From: GCA-003244245 sp032230565
GTDB taxonomy: Bacteria > Actinomycetota > Actinomycetes > Mycobacteriales > Pseudonocardiaceae
DNA: 5,930 nucleotides
Assembly: GCA_032230565.1 (NCBI GenBank)
Contig: JAVXWL010000194.1
Location: 1 to 5,930, forward strand
Direction: 5' to 3'
The notes beneath the pieces are model-generated. The model ran no database searches, was not told the origin of the DNA, and saw nothing but the letters and a program-made list of their open reading frames with translations. This document shows positions 1 to 5,540 of the stretch, piece by piece (within the stretch, counting starts at the first letter, position 1; every line of letters begins with the position of its first letter). A program made the position numbers and the translations under genes.

Positions 1-406
1 CAAGAAGACGACCGCCAGGAGCCAGCAGTCTCGCCAATCCACCAATGACCGCACCCCGGTCGGTGACGTGATGGATCGCCTCCTTGACCAAAATCGCCTC
101 AAACCGATCTACCAGTAGCGTCGGGGACCCAACTACTAGATCCTCAGCCGACGCCCGCACCGCCACCAGGCGCGGATGGTCCGGAAGCTGTTCAAGCATG
201 CGCGCAGAGGGATCAACACACACCACCGACTCGGCGTGCTCCACCAGCCGACGCGCGTACAACCCTGTCCCGCAGCCCACATCGAGCAGGCGATCGCCGG
301 GCTCCACCCGCAACCGCGCGAGGATGCATCCGCTCATCCACTCCAGGAAGTCCGGACTGTAAGCCCAGTTCTGGTCATAAACCGATGCCAGACGATCGCG
401 AAGCAT
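1..406 (-). CDS. class I SAM-dependent methyltransferase, C-terminus cut by window edge
   Basis: Reading the minus strand from ATG at 406 gives 135 open codons that run off the window start, so this is the N-terminal part of a protein probably about 200-270 residues long. It carries the Rossmann-fold SAM signature: motif I LLDVGCGTG at about residues 40-48, the acidic end of strand beta-2 in VVCVDPSARML at 61-71 (D65 expected to bind the ribose hydroxyls), a motif II-like region SAEDL at 86-90, a post-II segment DRFEAILVKEAIHHV at 100-114, and motif III-like LLAPGGRLL at 127-135. This layout matches Methyltransf_11/25-type enzymes, which use SAM to methylate small molecules in the cytosol; the substrate cannot be read. 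The start is pinned by an in-frame TGA three codons upstream (413-415). No clear Shine-Dalgarno is visible. It is transcribed divergently from the membrane-protein gene at 766. Family call is firm; substrate unknown. Confidence 0.9.
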   Translation of the reverse strand, partial: MLRDRLASVYDQNWAYSPDFLEWMSGCILARLRVEPGDRLLDVGCGTGLYARRLVEHAESVVCVDPSARMLEQLPDHPRLVAVRASAEDLVVGSPTLLVDRFEAILVKEAIHHVTDRGAVIGGLARLLAPGGRLL

Positions 407-765
407 GGTCGCTCAGCGTCAGACAACGTTACGGGTTGTGTGTTGCCGAATTACCCTCTATGGGATCAAGCACGCCGCCTGCGGCGACGCGTGCAGCCGC
501 CGGTAGCGATCGACGCTTGCCCGTGCGTTGCGGGCGACTGCGGCGCCATAGCCGACGCGGCAAATGAGCGGATCCCCGCAGCGCTCCGCGGGTGTAGCCA
601 ATCGTCGGTGACCAGCAGGGGCCTCGTCCTTACGTCCCGGAAGTGCACGCAATTCCATCACCAGATCACCACAGCACCCGCCACTACGGAGGCGCGGACG
701 CCGTAATGACCGAGGCCTAATAGGGTCCGGGGGATCGATATCATGCCTGTTGCCGTGAGGAAGGG
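407..765. other. intergenic region between divergent genes, no convincing gene
   Basis: This 359-bp spacer separates the divergent methyltransferase and membrane-protein genes. Open frames cross it on both strands, but they have no ribosome-binding site, recognisable domain or plausible composition (very rich in Arg, Pro and Ala). It should hold the promoters of both genes. Visible elements are an ACAAC/GTTGT inverted repeat (423-427 and 435-439) about 20 bp upstream of the methyltransferase start, a compact CGCCGC/GCGGCG hairpin at 473-486, and a TATCAT sequence at 739-744 that resembles a -10 box but lacks a matching -35 box. Confidence 0.6.
423..439. promoter_or_regulatory. ACAAC-N7-GTTGT inverted repeat upstream of the methyltransferase
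   Basis: Two perfect 5-bp arms (423-427 and 435-439) flank a 7-bp centre. The element lies 17-33 bp upstream of the methyltransferase ATG on the minus strand, where an operator could block transcription. Arms this short occur by chance in a window of this size, so this is only a candidate. Confidence 0.2.
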
Positions 766-1542
766 GTGTTAGCGGTGGGGTTTGTGACGATATTGTTGCC
801 GGGGTTGGTGCTGGGCTTCGCACTGCCTCTCCTGGCCTGGGGTGTCATGCGCATCCTTCCGGAGCGGTTCCATCCGACCGGGGACGACCCGGTCGGCACG
901 ATGGTTGGCGGCATCATCTTGGTCTTCGCCTTCGTGCTGGGTTTGACTGTGTCCGAGGAAACCTCGACGTTGGCAGCCGCCAAGGCAGCGGCCGCTACTG
1001 AGGCCAACAGTGTTGGAGAGCTTTACTGGTATGCCCATGCGCTGTCCGAACCTGAACACAGCCGGCTGCAGGTTCTGCTGCGTACCTACGCCACGGTTGT
1101 CGTCGCGCAGGAGTGGCCGCTACTGGGTCAGCACAAATCCAGCGAGCAGGCATCGGCGGCGGTGCGGGCGATTCGGGAAGATATCCTGGTCTTTCAACCG
1201 GCCACGCCTATCGAGAAGGCCGTCTACAGCAATGAGCTGACTCAGGTGTCCAACCTCTTCACGGCCAGGCGCGCCCGGTTAGATGCTGCCACCGCGGGTG
1301 GCGTGCCCCTGATCCTCATCCAGGGACTCATGGTGCTGGTGGGCCTCATCTTGCTGGCCATCCCCTACTCGGGATTGCTGAAGGGGTTGCGCAGGCTCTT
1401 GCTGTATGGCGTCTTCGGCGCTTTCTTGATAGCGGCGCTTTTTCTCATCTTAGATTTGAACAACCCGTTTGCCGGGACCGTGGCCGTGCATCCGACCTCG
1501 TTCAACATTTTATTCAACGGAACATTTGTGCATGTCAGCTGA
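766..1542 (+). CDS. DUF4239 / bestrophin-like integral membrane protein
   Basis: The product is 258 residues from GTG 766. Four hydrophobic segments at about 4-28, 44-63, 179-200 and 209-230 give two N-terminal and two C-terminal membrane helices around a soluble, Ala-rich and probably helical middle. Motifs fitting the DUF4239 (bestrophin-like) family are EANSVGELYWYA at 79-90, the EWP triplet at 116-118, an ARRARLDAA stretch at 168-176 and LDLNNPFAGTVAV at 229-241. Length is close to the family norm of about 250. Members are predicted membrane proteins of unproven function; the bestrophin link suggests but does not show ion transport. GAGG at 757-760 sits 5 nt before GTG 766, while AAGGGG at 761-766 sits 8 nt before an alternative in-frame GTG at 775; the choice changes only three residues. 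The SET-domain gene follows after 55 bp, so the two are probably co-transcribed. Confidence 0.82.
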   Translation: MLAVGFVTILLPGLVLGFALPLLAWGVMRILPERFHPTGDDPVGTMVGGIILVFAFVLGLTVSEETSTLAAAKAAAATEANSVGELYWYAHALSEPEHSRLQVLLRTYATVVVAQEWPLLGQHKSSEQASAAVRAIREDILVFQPATPIEKAVYSNELTQVSNLFTARRARLDAATAGGVPLILIQGLMVLVGLILLAIPYSGLLKGLRRLLLYGVFGAFLIAALFLILDLNNPFAGTVAVHPTSFNILFNGTFVHVS

Positions 1543-1597
1543 TCAACACGCTGCGAGTTCCATGCTCACGAGGAGCTCACGTAGAAAGCAGGCGACG

Positions 1598-2083
1598 ATG
1601 GATGACGAATTCGAACTGCGAATGACTGCCAACAGGGGAGAAGGCGTGTTCGCCATTCGGTCGTTCGATCTCGGTGAGACGGTCCTGATGGGTTGGATCG
1701 ATCGCGAACTCGACCATAACCACCCCCACGCTTCTCAGGTCGGCGAGGACCGTTTCGTGTTGCATGGCGGGCTTATCCCCAAGGTGAACCACTCGTGTGA
1801 CCCAAACTGTGGAGTCCGGCCTAACACCACTGGTGGTCACGACCTGATTGCCCGCCAGCCCATCACCACCGGCGAGGAAATTACATTCGACTACGCCATG
1901 CGGAACTACTCGGTCGAGTACTTCCCGGACCACTGCCGATGCGGCTCACGCCACTGCCGTGACCACATCACTGGGTGGAAGGATCTGCCCGCTCAGCGCA
2001 AGGCGGACTACCATGGCTTTATTGCTCCGTACCTCATCAGCATTGACAAGAAAGCCGCGACTGGTGTCGCGTTAGTGAAATAA
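1598..2083 (+). CDS. SET-domain protein, putative protein-lysine methyltransferase
   Basis: From ATG 1598 the product is 161 residues, essentially a bare SET plus post-SET domain. Seen in order: GEGVFAI at 14-20 (start of SET, SAM-contacting GxG-type turn), NHSCDPNC at 64-71 (pseudoknot NHxCxPN motif), GEEITFDY at 92-99 with the catalytic-type tyrosine Y99, and CRCGSRHC at 113-120, a post-SET cluster whose cysteines together with C67 would bind zinc. A GWKDLP segment follows at 126-131. All landmark residues are present, so activity as a SAM-dependent lysine methyltransferase is plausible; the target is unknown. The frame is open upstream, with alternative ATGs at 1532 (overlapping the previous gene) and 1562. 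I chose 1598 because the domain starts there and a purine-rich AGAAAGCAGG (1583-1592) precedes it at 5 nt. No signal peptide or membrane segment. It is the downstream gene of the unit begun at 766. Confidence 0.88.
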   Translation: MDDEFELRMTANRGEGVFAIRSFDLGETVLMGWIDRELDHNHPHASQVGEDRFVLHGGLIPKVNHSCDPNCGVRPNTTGGHDLIARQPITTGEEITFDYAMRNYSVEYFPDHCRCGSRHCRDHITGWKDLPAQRKADYHGFIAPYLISIDKKAATGVALVK

Positions 2084-2099
2084 CGAGCAGACCCCTAGA

Positions 2100-2112
2100 T
2101 CCCGCTTCGGGA
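2100..2112 (+). terminator. short TCCCG/CGGGA hairpin after the SET gene
   Basis: Five-base arms TCCCG and CGGGA enclose a CTT loop 16 bp past the SET-gene stop. It has no T tract. It stands just before the much stronger hairpin at 2122-2153 and may add to termination or protect the 3' end of the transcript. Confidence 0.3.
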
Positions 2113-2121
2113 GTGGACCGA

Positions 2122-2153
2122 CGCGGCTCACCACGCGTGACGTGGTAGCCGCG
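2122..2153 (+). terminator. strong 13-bp bulged hairpin, probable terminator of the DUF4239-SET unit
   Basis: The left arm CGCGGCT-C-ACCACG (2122-2135) pairs with CGTGGTAGCCGCG (2141-2153): thirteen base pairs interrupted only by a bulged C at 2129, with a CGTGA loop (2136-2140). It begins 38 bp after the SET-gene stop. No U tract follows, which is common for intrinsic terminators in high-GC actinobacteria. A protein-binding dyad is the alternative. The pairing is seen directly; terminator function is inferred. Confidence 0.55.
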
Positions 2154-2816
2154 ATGTGGGGTGACGGGGCTGCAGCCAAGCCGGGTCGCAGCCGATGAGA
2201 CGCGGGATGCGACTGATCGGCAGTACGCATGTTTCGAGAATATTGCGCGCTCAAACAACTGCAGACGTTTCGTCACTTGGTCCGTTGCGTTCTGCAGGTG
2301 AGGGTCTTCGGTGGCATCGAGCAGTTCTTCCTGCCGGACTACATCAGCAACCGCAGCGCTGCTCAACCAACCACGCCCTGGCCGGCCTCCCGGATTGCCA
2401 CCCACGACAACTACTGCGCCGCGTTTGCCATCGCGGAAGCCCGGGCCTCTCCGTAGCCTGATCGGTGCTCATCAGCAGCAGGTTGCGGGGTCTGACCACC
2501 CATCTGCGCAGCCTTCCGAGTGCCGTATAGGGGTTGGTCTGTAGGACAAGCACGGGTCAAGATCAGGCCGTCTCCAGGCCGTCAGACGTCGGGCAGGGGT
2601 AAGAAGCGGCGAGAACTACTGAGATGTATTTCCGCTGCTTACCTACTTTTTCTGGGTAGATCGCCAGGTCGGCTCCGGCCCGGTGAGAGATCACCCAGAT
2701 CTACGAGGCAAGGAGGAGATCCGGCGTCTCCCGAGCGCGGCCACCGATACCCTCGGGGAAGGCGAGCACTGTCGTCGTCTATGACCCTCGCACAACCGCG
2801 GTAGACGTGCCCCATA

Positions 2817-2831
2817 ATTACTTACGGTAAT
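2817..2831. promoter_or_regulatory. ATTAC-N5-GTAAT dyad in an AT-rich patch, candidate operator
   Basis: Perfect 5-bp arms (2817-2821 and 2827-2831) flank TTACG inside an AT-rich island of otherwise GC-rich DNA. TTAC/GTAA-armed dyads of this size are typical of small helix-turn-helix repressors. TAATAC at 2828-2833 could be a plus-strand -10 box, but the best -35 candidate (TAGACG at 2802-2807) is badly spaced. About 35 bp further on is a long purine run (2869-2885) and a possible small gene from GTG 2899. No confident gene is attached to it. Confidence 0.3.
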
Positions 2832-2973
2832 ACTTTTCGGTCGTGGCGGTTGCCCGTCGGCGAACACCAAGGAACAGGAAGGGAGTCCGCCTAAGCCTGT
2901 GCTCTCCGCGGGAGGCGTTGCGCGATCGTCGCCGTCACTCTGGCCCCGGCGTCGTGACGAGGGTGAGGGGACT

Positions 2974-3021
2974 GACTGGGTGTCGCAGCAAATGAGGTCA
3001 TCGGAGTTGCATCGCCCAGTC
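2974..3021 (-). terminator. GACTGGG/CCCAGTC inverted repeat just past the P450 stop
   Basis: Perfect 7-bp arms (2974-2980 and 3015-3021) enclose 34 nt and begin 4 bp after the P450 stop codon on the minus strand. The loop contains its own short ATGA/TCAT dyad. Position suits a 3'-end structure, but the loop is long and no T tract follows, so terminator function is uncertain. Confidence 0.25.
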
Positions 3022-3025
3022 GTGG

Positions 3026-4258
3026 TCAGGTGTGGCTCCTGGTGCTCCACGTTAGCGGCAGGGTGTGCAGACGGCGGATGGTGCGGCTAGCTGTCCAGGC
3101 GAGGTGTCGCTCGTCTATGGCGAGATCAAGGCCGGGTAACTCGTTGAGCAACGTGGTGAGTGCGACGTCGAGTTCCTGACGCATCAGGTACGCGCCGAGG
3201 CAGTGGTGGGTTCCTCGGCCGAAGGACAGATGCCGGTTCGGTGTGCGGGTGATGTCGAAACGGTGTGCGTCACCGAAGATCGTCGGATCGCGGTTAACCA
3301 GTCCGAAGGCAACAGCCCTAGCAGCTGCGGAGCACACCGCAGGGGTGCCGCGCTGGGGGGATTGGTGGGCGGCGATGCGGGTCATGCCCACGGTGATCGA
3401 CGGGCTAAACCGAAGCATCTCCTCGACCGCGGGGATCAGCTGTGCTGGATTGGCGCTTAGCTCTCGAAGCTGGTCGCGGTGGGTGAGCAGGCACAGCAAC
3501 GCGTTGGCGATCTGTGCCGCGGCCAAAACATGGCCGTCGAAAAATAACGACGCGGCGACGCCCCGTAGTTCAGCCTCGGTGAGGACGCCCCGTTCCCGGG
3601 CGGCGATGAGTTCTCCCAGCAGACCCTCGCGTCGATCTCGACGCAGGTAGTCGAGCACCTCGGTGACTGCCCGATGTAGCCCTACCTCAGCTGCGTAGAC
3701 CTCATGCGGGCCCGCGTCGGGGTCGACCGCGCGGGCGAGGGACCACCGGTACAGGACAGGCCGTGACTGCTCTGGTACGCCCAGCAGATCGCAGTGAACC
3801 ATGAACGCGAACGGTGCGGCGAAGCCGCCAACTAAGTCGGCCGGCGGACCGGGAGCCACGAACACAGCGAGCTGTTCGGCTGCGCGGTGTTCAATGCGGA
3901 ACCGCATCACCTCTAGGGAACGGGACGAGAACGCGTGGCTCAGCAGCCCGCGGATCACGGTATGACGCGGAGGGTCCATCTCGGTAACCGACATCGCCGA
4001 TGCGGGACCGATCGGCTCGCGGCGCGCAGCAGCACGGCTCCAACGCCGGTCAGTCAAAAACTGGCAGGCCTCGACGTAGCCAGTGATCAACCGCAGCGAC
4101 CTGCCCTCACCCGACCGCGCCGCGCCAGCCAACCGCAACGAAGCAAGCCAGCCCGGTCCGACAAGCGCACGCGAATGCCAACCCTGCGCAAACGCGAGGC
4201 CACCCACACCTGCCTCAATCCCGTCGCCCCCCACACCCTCTGCCCCCCAATGACCCAT
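3026..4258 (-). CDS. cytochrome P450 with non-canonical I-helix motif
   Basis: From ATG 4258 the product is 410 residues, the usual size of a soluble bacterial P450 fed electrons by ferredoxin. Landmarks: MDPPRHTVIRGLLSHAF at about 94-110 (helix C, haem-propionate contacts), ExxR at E280-R283 in EEMLRF, NRDPTIFGDAHRFDITR before the haem loop, and FGRGTHHCLG at 346-355 with the haem-ligand C353. The I helix reads FDGHVLAAAQIANAL (from about 240), where the common AGx(E/D)T(T/S) is replaced by DGHVLA, so the acid-alcohol oxygen-activating pair is absent. Residues 295-315, between helix K' and the meander, are unusual (HQSPQRGTPAVCSAAAR). The N-terminus before RLITGYVEACQFL (about 56) aligns poorly with the family. 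Other possible starts are TTG 4273, GTG 4234 and GTG 4207; the last has GAGG 5 nt upstream. It lies downstream of the co-directional DUF6209-like gene. Substrate unknown. Confidence 0.9.
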   Translation of the reverse strand: MGHWGAEGVGGDGIEAGVGGLAFAQGWHSRALVGPGWLASLRLAGAARSGEGRSLRLITGYVEACQFLTDRRWSRAAARREPIGPASAMSVTEMDPPRHTVIRGLLSHAFSSRSLEVMRFRIEHRAAEQLAVFVAPGPPADLVGGFAAPFAFMVHCDLLGVPEQSRPVLYRWSLARAVDPDAGPHEVYAAEVGLHRAVTEVLDYLRRDRREGLLGELIAARERGVLTEAELRGVAASLFFDGHVLAAAQIANALLCLLTHRDQLRELSANPAQLIPAVEEMLRFSPSITVGMTRIAAHQSPQRGTPAVCSAAARAVAFGLVNRDPTIFGDAHRFDITRTPNRHLSFGRGTHHCLGAYLMRQELDVALTTLLNELPGLDLAIDERHLAWTASRTIRRLHTLPLTWSTRSHT

Positions 4259-4273
4259 CGTCCCCACATGCAA

Positions 4274-4378
4274 TCACTGAACGACAAGACAGCCACTACC
4301 AAGGCACTCAGCGACCAGGCCACAGCCCATGGACCCGCTGCGCACCGAACCCGATACCGCTTTCGTCGTACAATCCAT
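4274..4378 (-). CDS. possible 34-residue Cys/Ser/Gly-rich peptide upstream of the P450
   Basis: ATG 4378 opens a frame of 34 codons whose TGA (4276-4274) directly touches the TTG at 4273 of the P450 frame. The peptide has four cysteines (3, 19, 25, 30), eight Ser/Thr and eight Gly, and ends in CLGSGCLVVQ. It lies between the two minus-strand genes and would be co-transcribed with the P450. Against it: only a weak GAGC precedes the ATG, third-position GC is moderate (about 60%), and the frame stays open upstream into the DUF6209-like gene. A ribosomal-peptide substrate is an attractive but unproven idea; chance is at least as likely. Confidence 0.2.
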   Translation of the reverse strand: MDCTTKAVSGSVRSGSMGCGLVAECLGSGCLVVQ

Positions 4379-4424
4379 GCTCGAATACAGCACAGTCACT
4401 AGATCAGCGTGCAGGGTCAACGCA

Positions 4425-4796
4425 TCAAACTGAGACGTCAAACCAGTAGTTCTGTCCGTACCGACTATCCCAAGCAACACACCCTGTGTTGTCAGTGTTC
4501 TTAAACCACAGTTCGATTTTCGTCGCGTCGATGGGGACCTCCACTGTGAGTGACGCCGCCACCACCGCGCCGCTTTGTTCTCGGGCTGTCACCGCACCGC
4601 TTTCCTCCCGACCGGTCGGGTGAAAGCGCATACCAGCGGTAATGCTCCAAGCGTCCTGTCCGTAGCGGCTGGCGCGGCAGCCCGGGAGCCGCTCGCTAGC
4701 GTACTCGATTGACAGCGACTCTCCTGGACGAATGTCGCCGCTCTGCTCCTGCGACCAATCGGATAGAAATCTCAAGCTTCCCACGCCTACCCCCAA
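4425..4796 (-). CDS. small DUF6209-like protein of unknown function
   Basis: From TTG 4796 the product is 123 residues, without signal peptide or membrane helix. Its pattern matches my memory of DUF6209: a beta-rich opening SLRFLSDWSQEQSGDI at 7-22, the central ERLPGCRASRYGQDAW at 35-50, a strand-rich middle with MRFHPTGREESG at 56-67, and an ending VELWF-like KIELWFKNTDNTGC (93-106) followed by AWDSRYGQNYWFDV at 108-121. The two cysteines C40 and C106 might pair. The family has no established function that I know; a small cytosolic beta-sandwich is inferred. An in-frame TGA upstream limits the start to TTG 4796 or GTG 4784. GAGGAA (4816-4811) lies about 14 nt before the TTG, rather far. An ATG at 4822 in another frame would join this frame if the G5 run (4790-4794) had one more base. 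The P450 lies downstream, about 170 bp away. Confidence 0.65.
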   Translation of the reverse strand: MGVGVGSLRFLSDWSQEQSGDIRPGESLSIEYASERLPGCRASRYGQDAWSITAGMRFHPTGREESGAVTAREQSGAVVAASLTVEVPIDATKIELWFKNTDNTGCVAWDSRYGQNYWFDVSV

Positions 4797-4870
4797 GTAG
4801 AGATGAACTTTTCCTCAGCCATGGAAAATGGGGACCAACTGCTTCTGGGCAGCGTATCGTACTCCGAAGA

Positions 4871-4889
4871 GTTGAACAAATATTTCAAC
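4871..4889. promoter_or_regulatory. GTTGAA-N7-TTCAAC dyad, candidate operator of the DUF6209/P450 unit
   Basis: Perfect 6-bp arms (4871-4876 and 4884-4889) flank CAAATAT in the most AT-rich patch of the window, about 75 bp upstream of the DUF6209-like start. On the minus strand TTGAAA (4888-4883) could serve as a -35 box, but the nearest -10-like sequence, TACGAT, lies 21 bp away, so the promoter itself is not resolved. Symmetry plus position suggests a repressor or activator site. Confidence 0.4.
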
Positions 4890-5014
4890 ATTAAACAACT
4901 TGGCAGCGGCTAGGCCCAGCCGTCCAGCTCGGCGCGGGGCCCAGCTGTCAGCTGCCGGGATCATCCGCCCGATCGGTGTCCTCAGACTCGCCTCGATTCG
5001 CATCGACAAGTCCG

Positions 5015-5044
5015 CTGAGACGATCCGCGATCGCCGATCCTCAG
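5015..5044. repeat. nested CTGAG/CTCAG dyad around GCGATCGC
   Basis: CTGAG (5015-5019) and CTCAG (5040-5044) flank GATC copies at 5022-5025 and 5036-5039, which in turn flank the 8-bp palindrome GCGATCGC (5027-5034). As RNA it would form a 5+4 bp stem with a two-base bulge. It lies 150 bp past the interrupted small gene and upstream of the DUF6209-like gene; role unknown. Confidence 0.3.
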
Positions 5045-5196
5045 TTGTGGTGGCGTGCTAGTAGATAATGCTGCCCGGCGGGCTGTCATGACCCATGCGC
5101 GGGGAACCGCAGATTAGGTGCTTCGATGCTGACGGTCACCTTCAACCCACGTCACCAGAGGGCTGAATTACCCCCGGCGCATGGGGCCACCGCGGC

Positions 5197-5340
5197 TCAG
5201 GTCGTCTGCGTCGGGCAAGGGATGTCGGTGCCAGGCGCCGGTGTGGTGATCAATCCGGCCGCCTGGGCACGGTAGGTATCGATGAGCATGGTGACGGCGC
5301 GCTGCCTCTACAGGGCGTCGTGGGTATCGCAGGCGTGCAT
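5197..5340 (-). pseudogene. small gene of 46 sense codons interrupted by one TAG
   Basis: On the minus strand AGGAAGAG (5351-5344) lies 3 nt before ATG 5340, a good ribosome-binding site. The frame reads MHACDTHDAL, then TAG (5310-5308), then RQRAVTMLIDTYRAQAAGL and a Pro/Thr-rich tail ending CPTQTT and TGA at 5197. The part after the TAG keeps protein-like composition and GC-rich third positions, as if a CAG or CGG codon had mutated or been misread. An internal ATG at 5289 could start a 30-residue product, with AGAGG (5309-5305) rather far upstream. I do not recognise the protein. It is divergent from the gene at 5619, with the palindrome cluster between them. A sequencing error, a true pseudogene, or a chance frame cannot be told apart here. 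Confidence 0.4.
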
Positions 5341-5514
5341 GACTCTTCCTGAAGAGCGACCCTAATCGACGCGTCAGGGGCGTAAGCGTCATTGCGGTTA
5401 GAGGTGCATCAGAGGTTGGGCAGCCCGCACGAAACGTGGCGGCATTGCGCCAATAGCGCGTGTATCTCGCCACTCGTGACAGAGCGTACCGGATCTGGGC
5501 CACCGCATGCGATT

Positions 5515-5534
5515 GCATCGATGCTGCAATTGCA
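5515..5534. repeat. two adjoining 10-bp palindromes (GCATCGATGC, TGCAATTGCA)
   Basis: GCATCGATGC (5515-5524) abuts TGCAATTGCA (5525-5534), and the latter overlaps the next palindrome TGCACGTGCA by four bases. A GCATGC palindrome lies just before, at 5505-5510. The chain of TGCA-type half-sites suggests cooperative protein binding upstream of the promoter at 5541. Confidence 0.5.
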
Positions 5535-5540
5535 CGTGCA
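5531..5540. promoter_or_regulatory. TGCACGTGCA palindrome, upstream operator copy
   Basis: This perfect 10-bp palindrome ends directly at the -35 box (TTGACG from 5541). An identical copy occurs 53 bp downstream, close to five helical turns, so both would face the same side of the DNA. The pair brackets the promoter, as in repression by looping or by paired dimers. The binding protein is unknown. Confidence 0.5.

Larger units (their letters stand above)
2084..3025. other. 942-bp region without a confident gene, possibly decayed DNA
   Basis: After the SET gene and its terminator there is no open frame with a recognisable domain on either strand up to the P450 stop codon. Fragments that look faintly protein-like occur on the plus strand. 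One at 2465-2530 reads LISSRLRGL and recalls the arginine-rich N-terminal helix of IS110-type transposases. Another, without a start codon, at 2687-2830 ends in DPRTTAVDVPHNYLR. They are in different contexts, short and stop-bounded. The region also holds a GCAGCGCTGC palindrome at 2353-2362 and the dyads listed separately. Degenerate gene remnants are the simplest reading, at low confidence. Confidence 0.4.
4797..5196. other. 400-bp intergenic region with AT-rich control patch
   Basis: No convincing gene is present. A minus-strand frame at 5009-4815 is open, but it begins at TTG without a ribosome-binding site and runs through the AT-rich patch with codon use unlike its neighbours. The region should hold the promoter of the DUF6209/P450 unit. 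The AT-rich stretch 4871-4900 with its dyad is the best candidate site. A second dyad lies at 5015-5044. The rest, up to the interrupted small gene, shows nothing I can name. Confidence 0.5.

Noticed and set aside
176..706. Long plus-strand open frame of 176 codons across the methyltransferase and the spacer
   Set aside because: It is antisense to the clear methyltransferase for its first half, has no ribosome-binding site, and its Arg/Pro/Ala-rich sequence shows no domain.
743..772. Nine-codon frame just before the membrane-protein start, like a leader peptide
   Set aside because: No ribosome-binding site of its own and no attenuator-like structure follows; a frame this short is expected by chance.
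458..823. Minus-strand open frame of 121 codons overlapping the start of the membrane-protein gene
   Set aside because: Composition is that of an antisense shadow, and its start lies inside the well-supported plus-strand gene.
2037..2405. Minus-strand frame of 122 codons antisense to the SET-gene end
   Set aside because: It runs through the probable terminator hairpin, has no recognisable motif, and no ribosome-binding site was seen.
2465..2530. Fragment reading LISSRLRGL, reminiscent of IS110-type transposases
   Set aside because: Only about nine residues are suggestive, no catalytic residues or element ends are present, and the frame is stop-bounded; too little to call an insertion sequence.
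3300..3375. Odd P450 segment (residues about 295-315) suspected of two compensating frameshifts
   Set aside because: The other two frames did not restore a better family match (one has an early stop), and the current frame keeps GC-rich third positions, so divergence is simpler.
4095..4222. Poorly matching P450 N-terminus, where another frame reads RLRRVGIRVRLSD
   Set aside because: The alternative stretch looks P450-like but would need two shifts to rejoin the frame; the present frame has normal coding bias, so no frameshift is claimed.
4815..5009. Minus-strand frame of 64 codons directly upstream of the DUF6209-like gene
   Set aside because: It crosses the AT-rich dyad with untypical codons, begins at TTG without a ribosome-binding site, and resembles no protein I know.
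5168..5518. Minus-strand frame of 116 codons covering the interrupted small gene
   Set aside because: Its His/Arg/Pro-rich product has no motif; the frame with the good ribosome-binding site at 5340 is a better reading of the same stretch.
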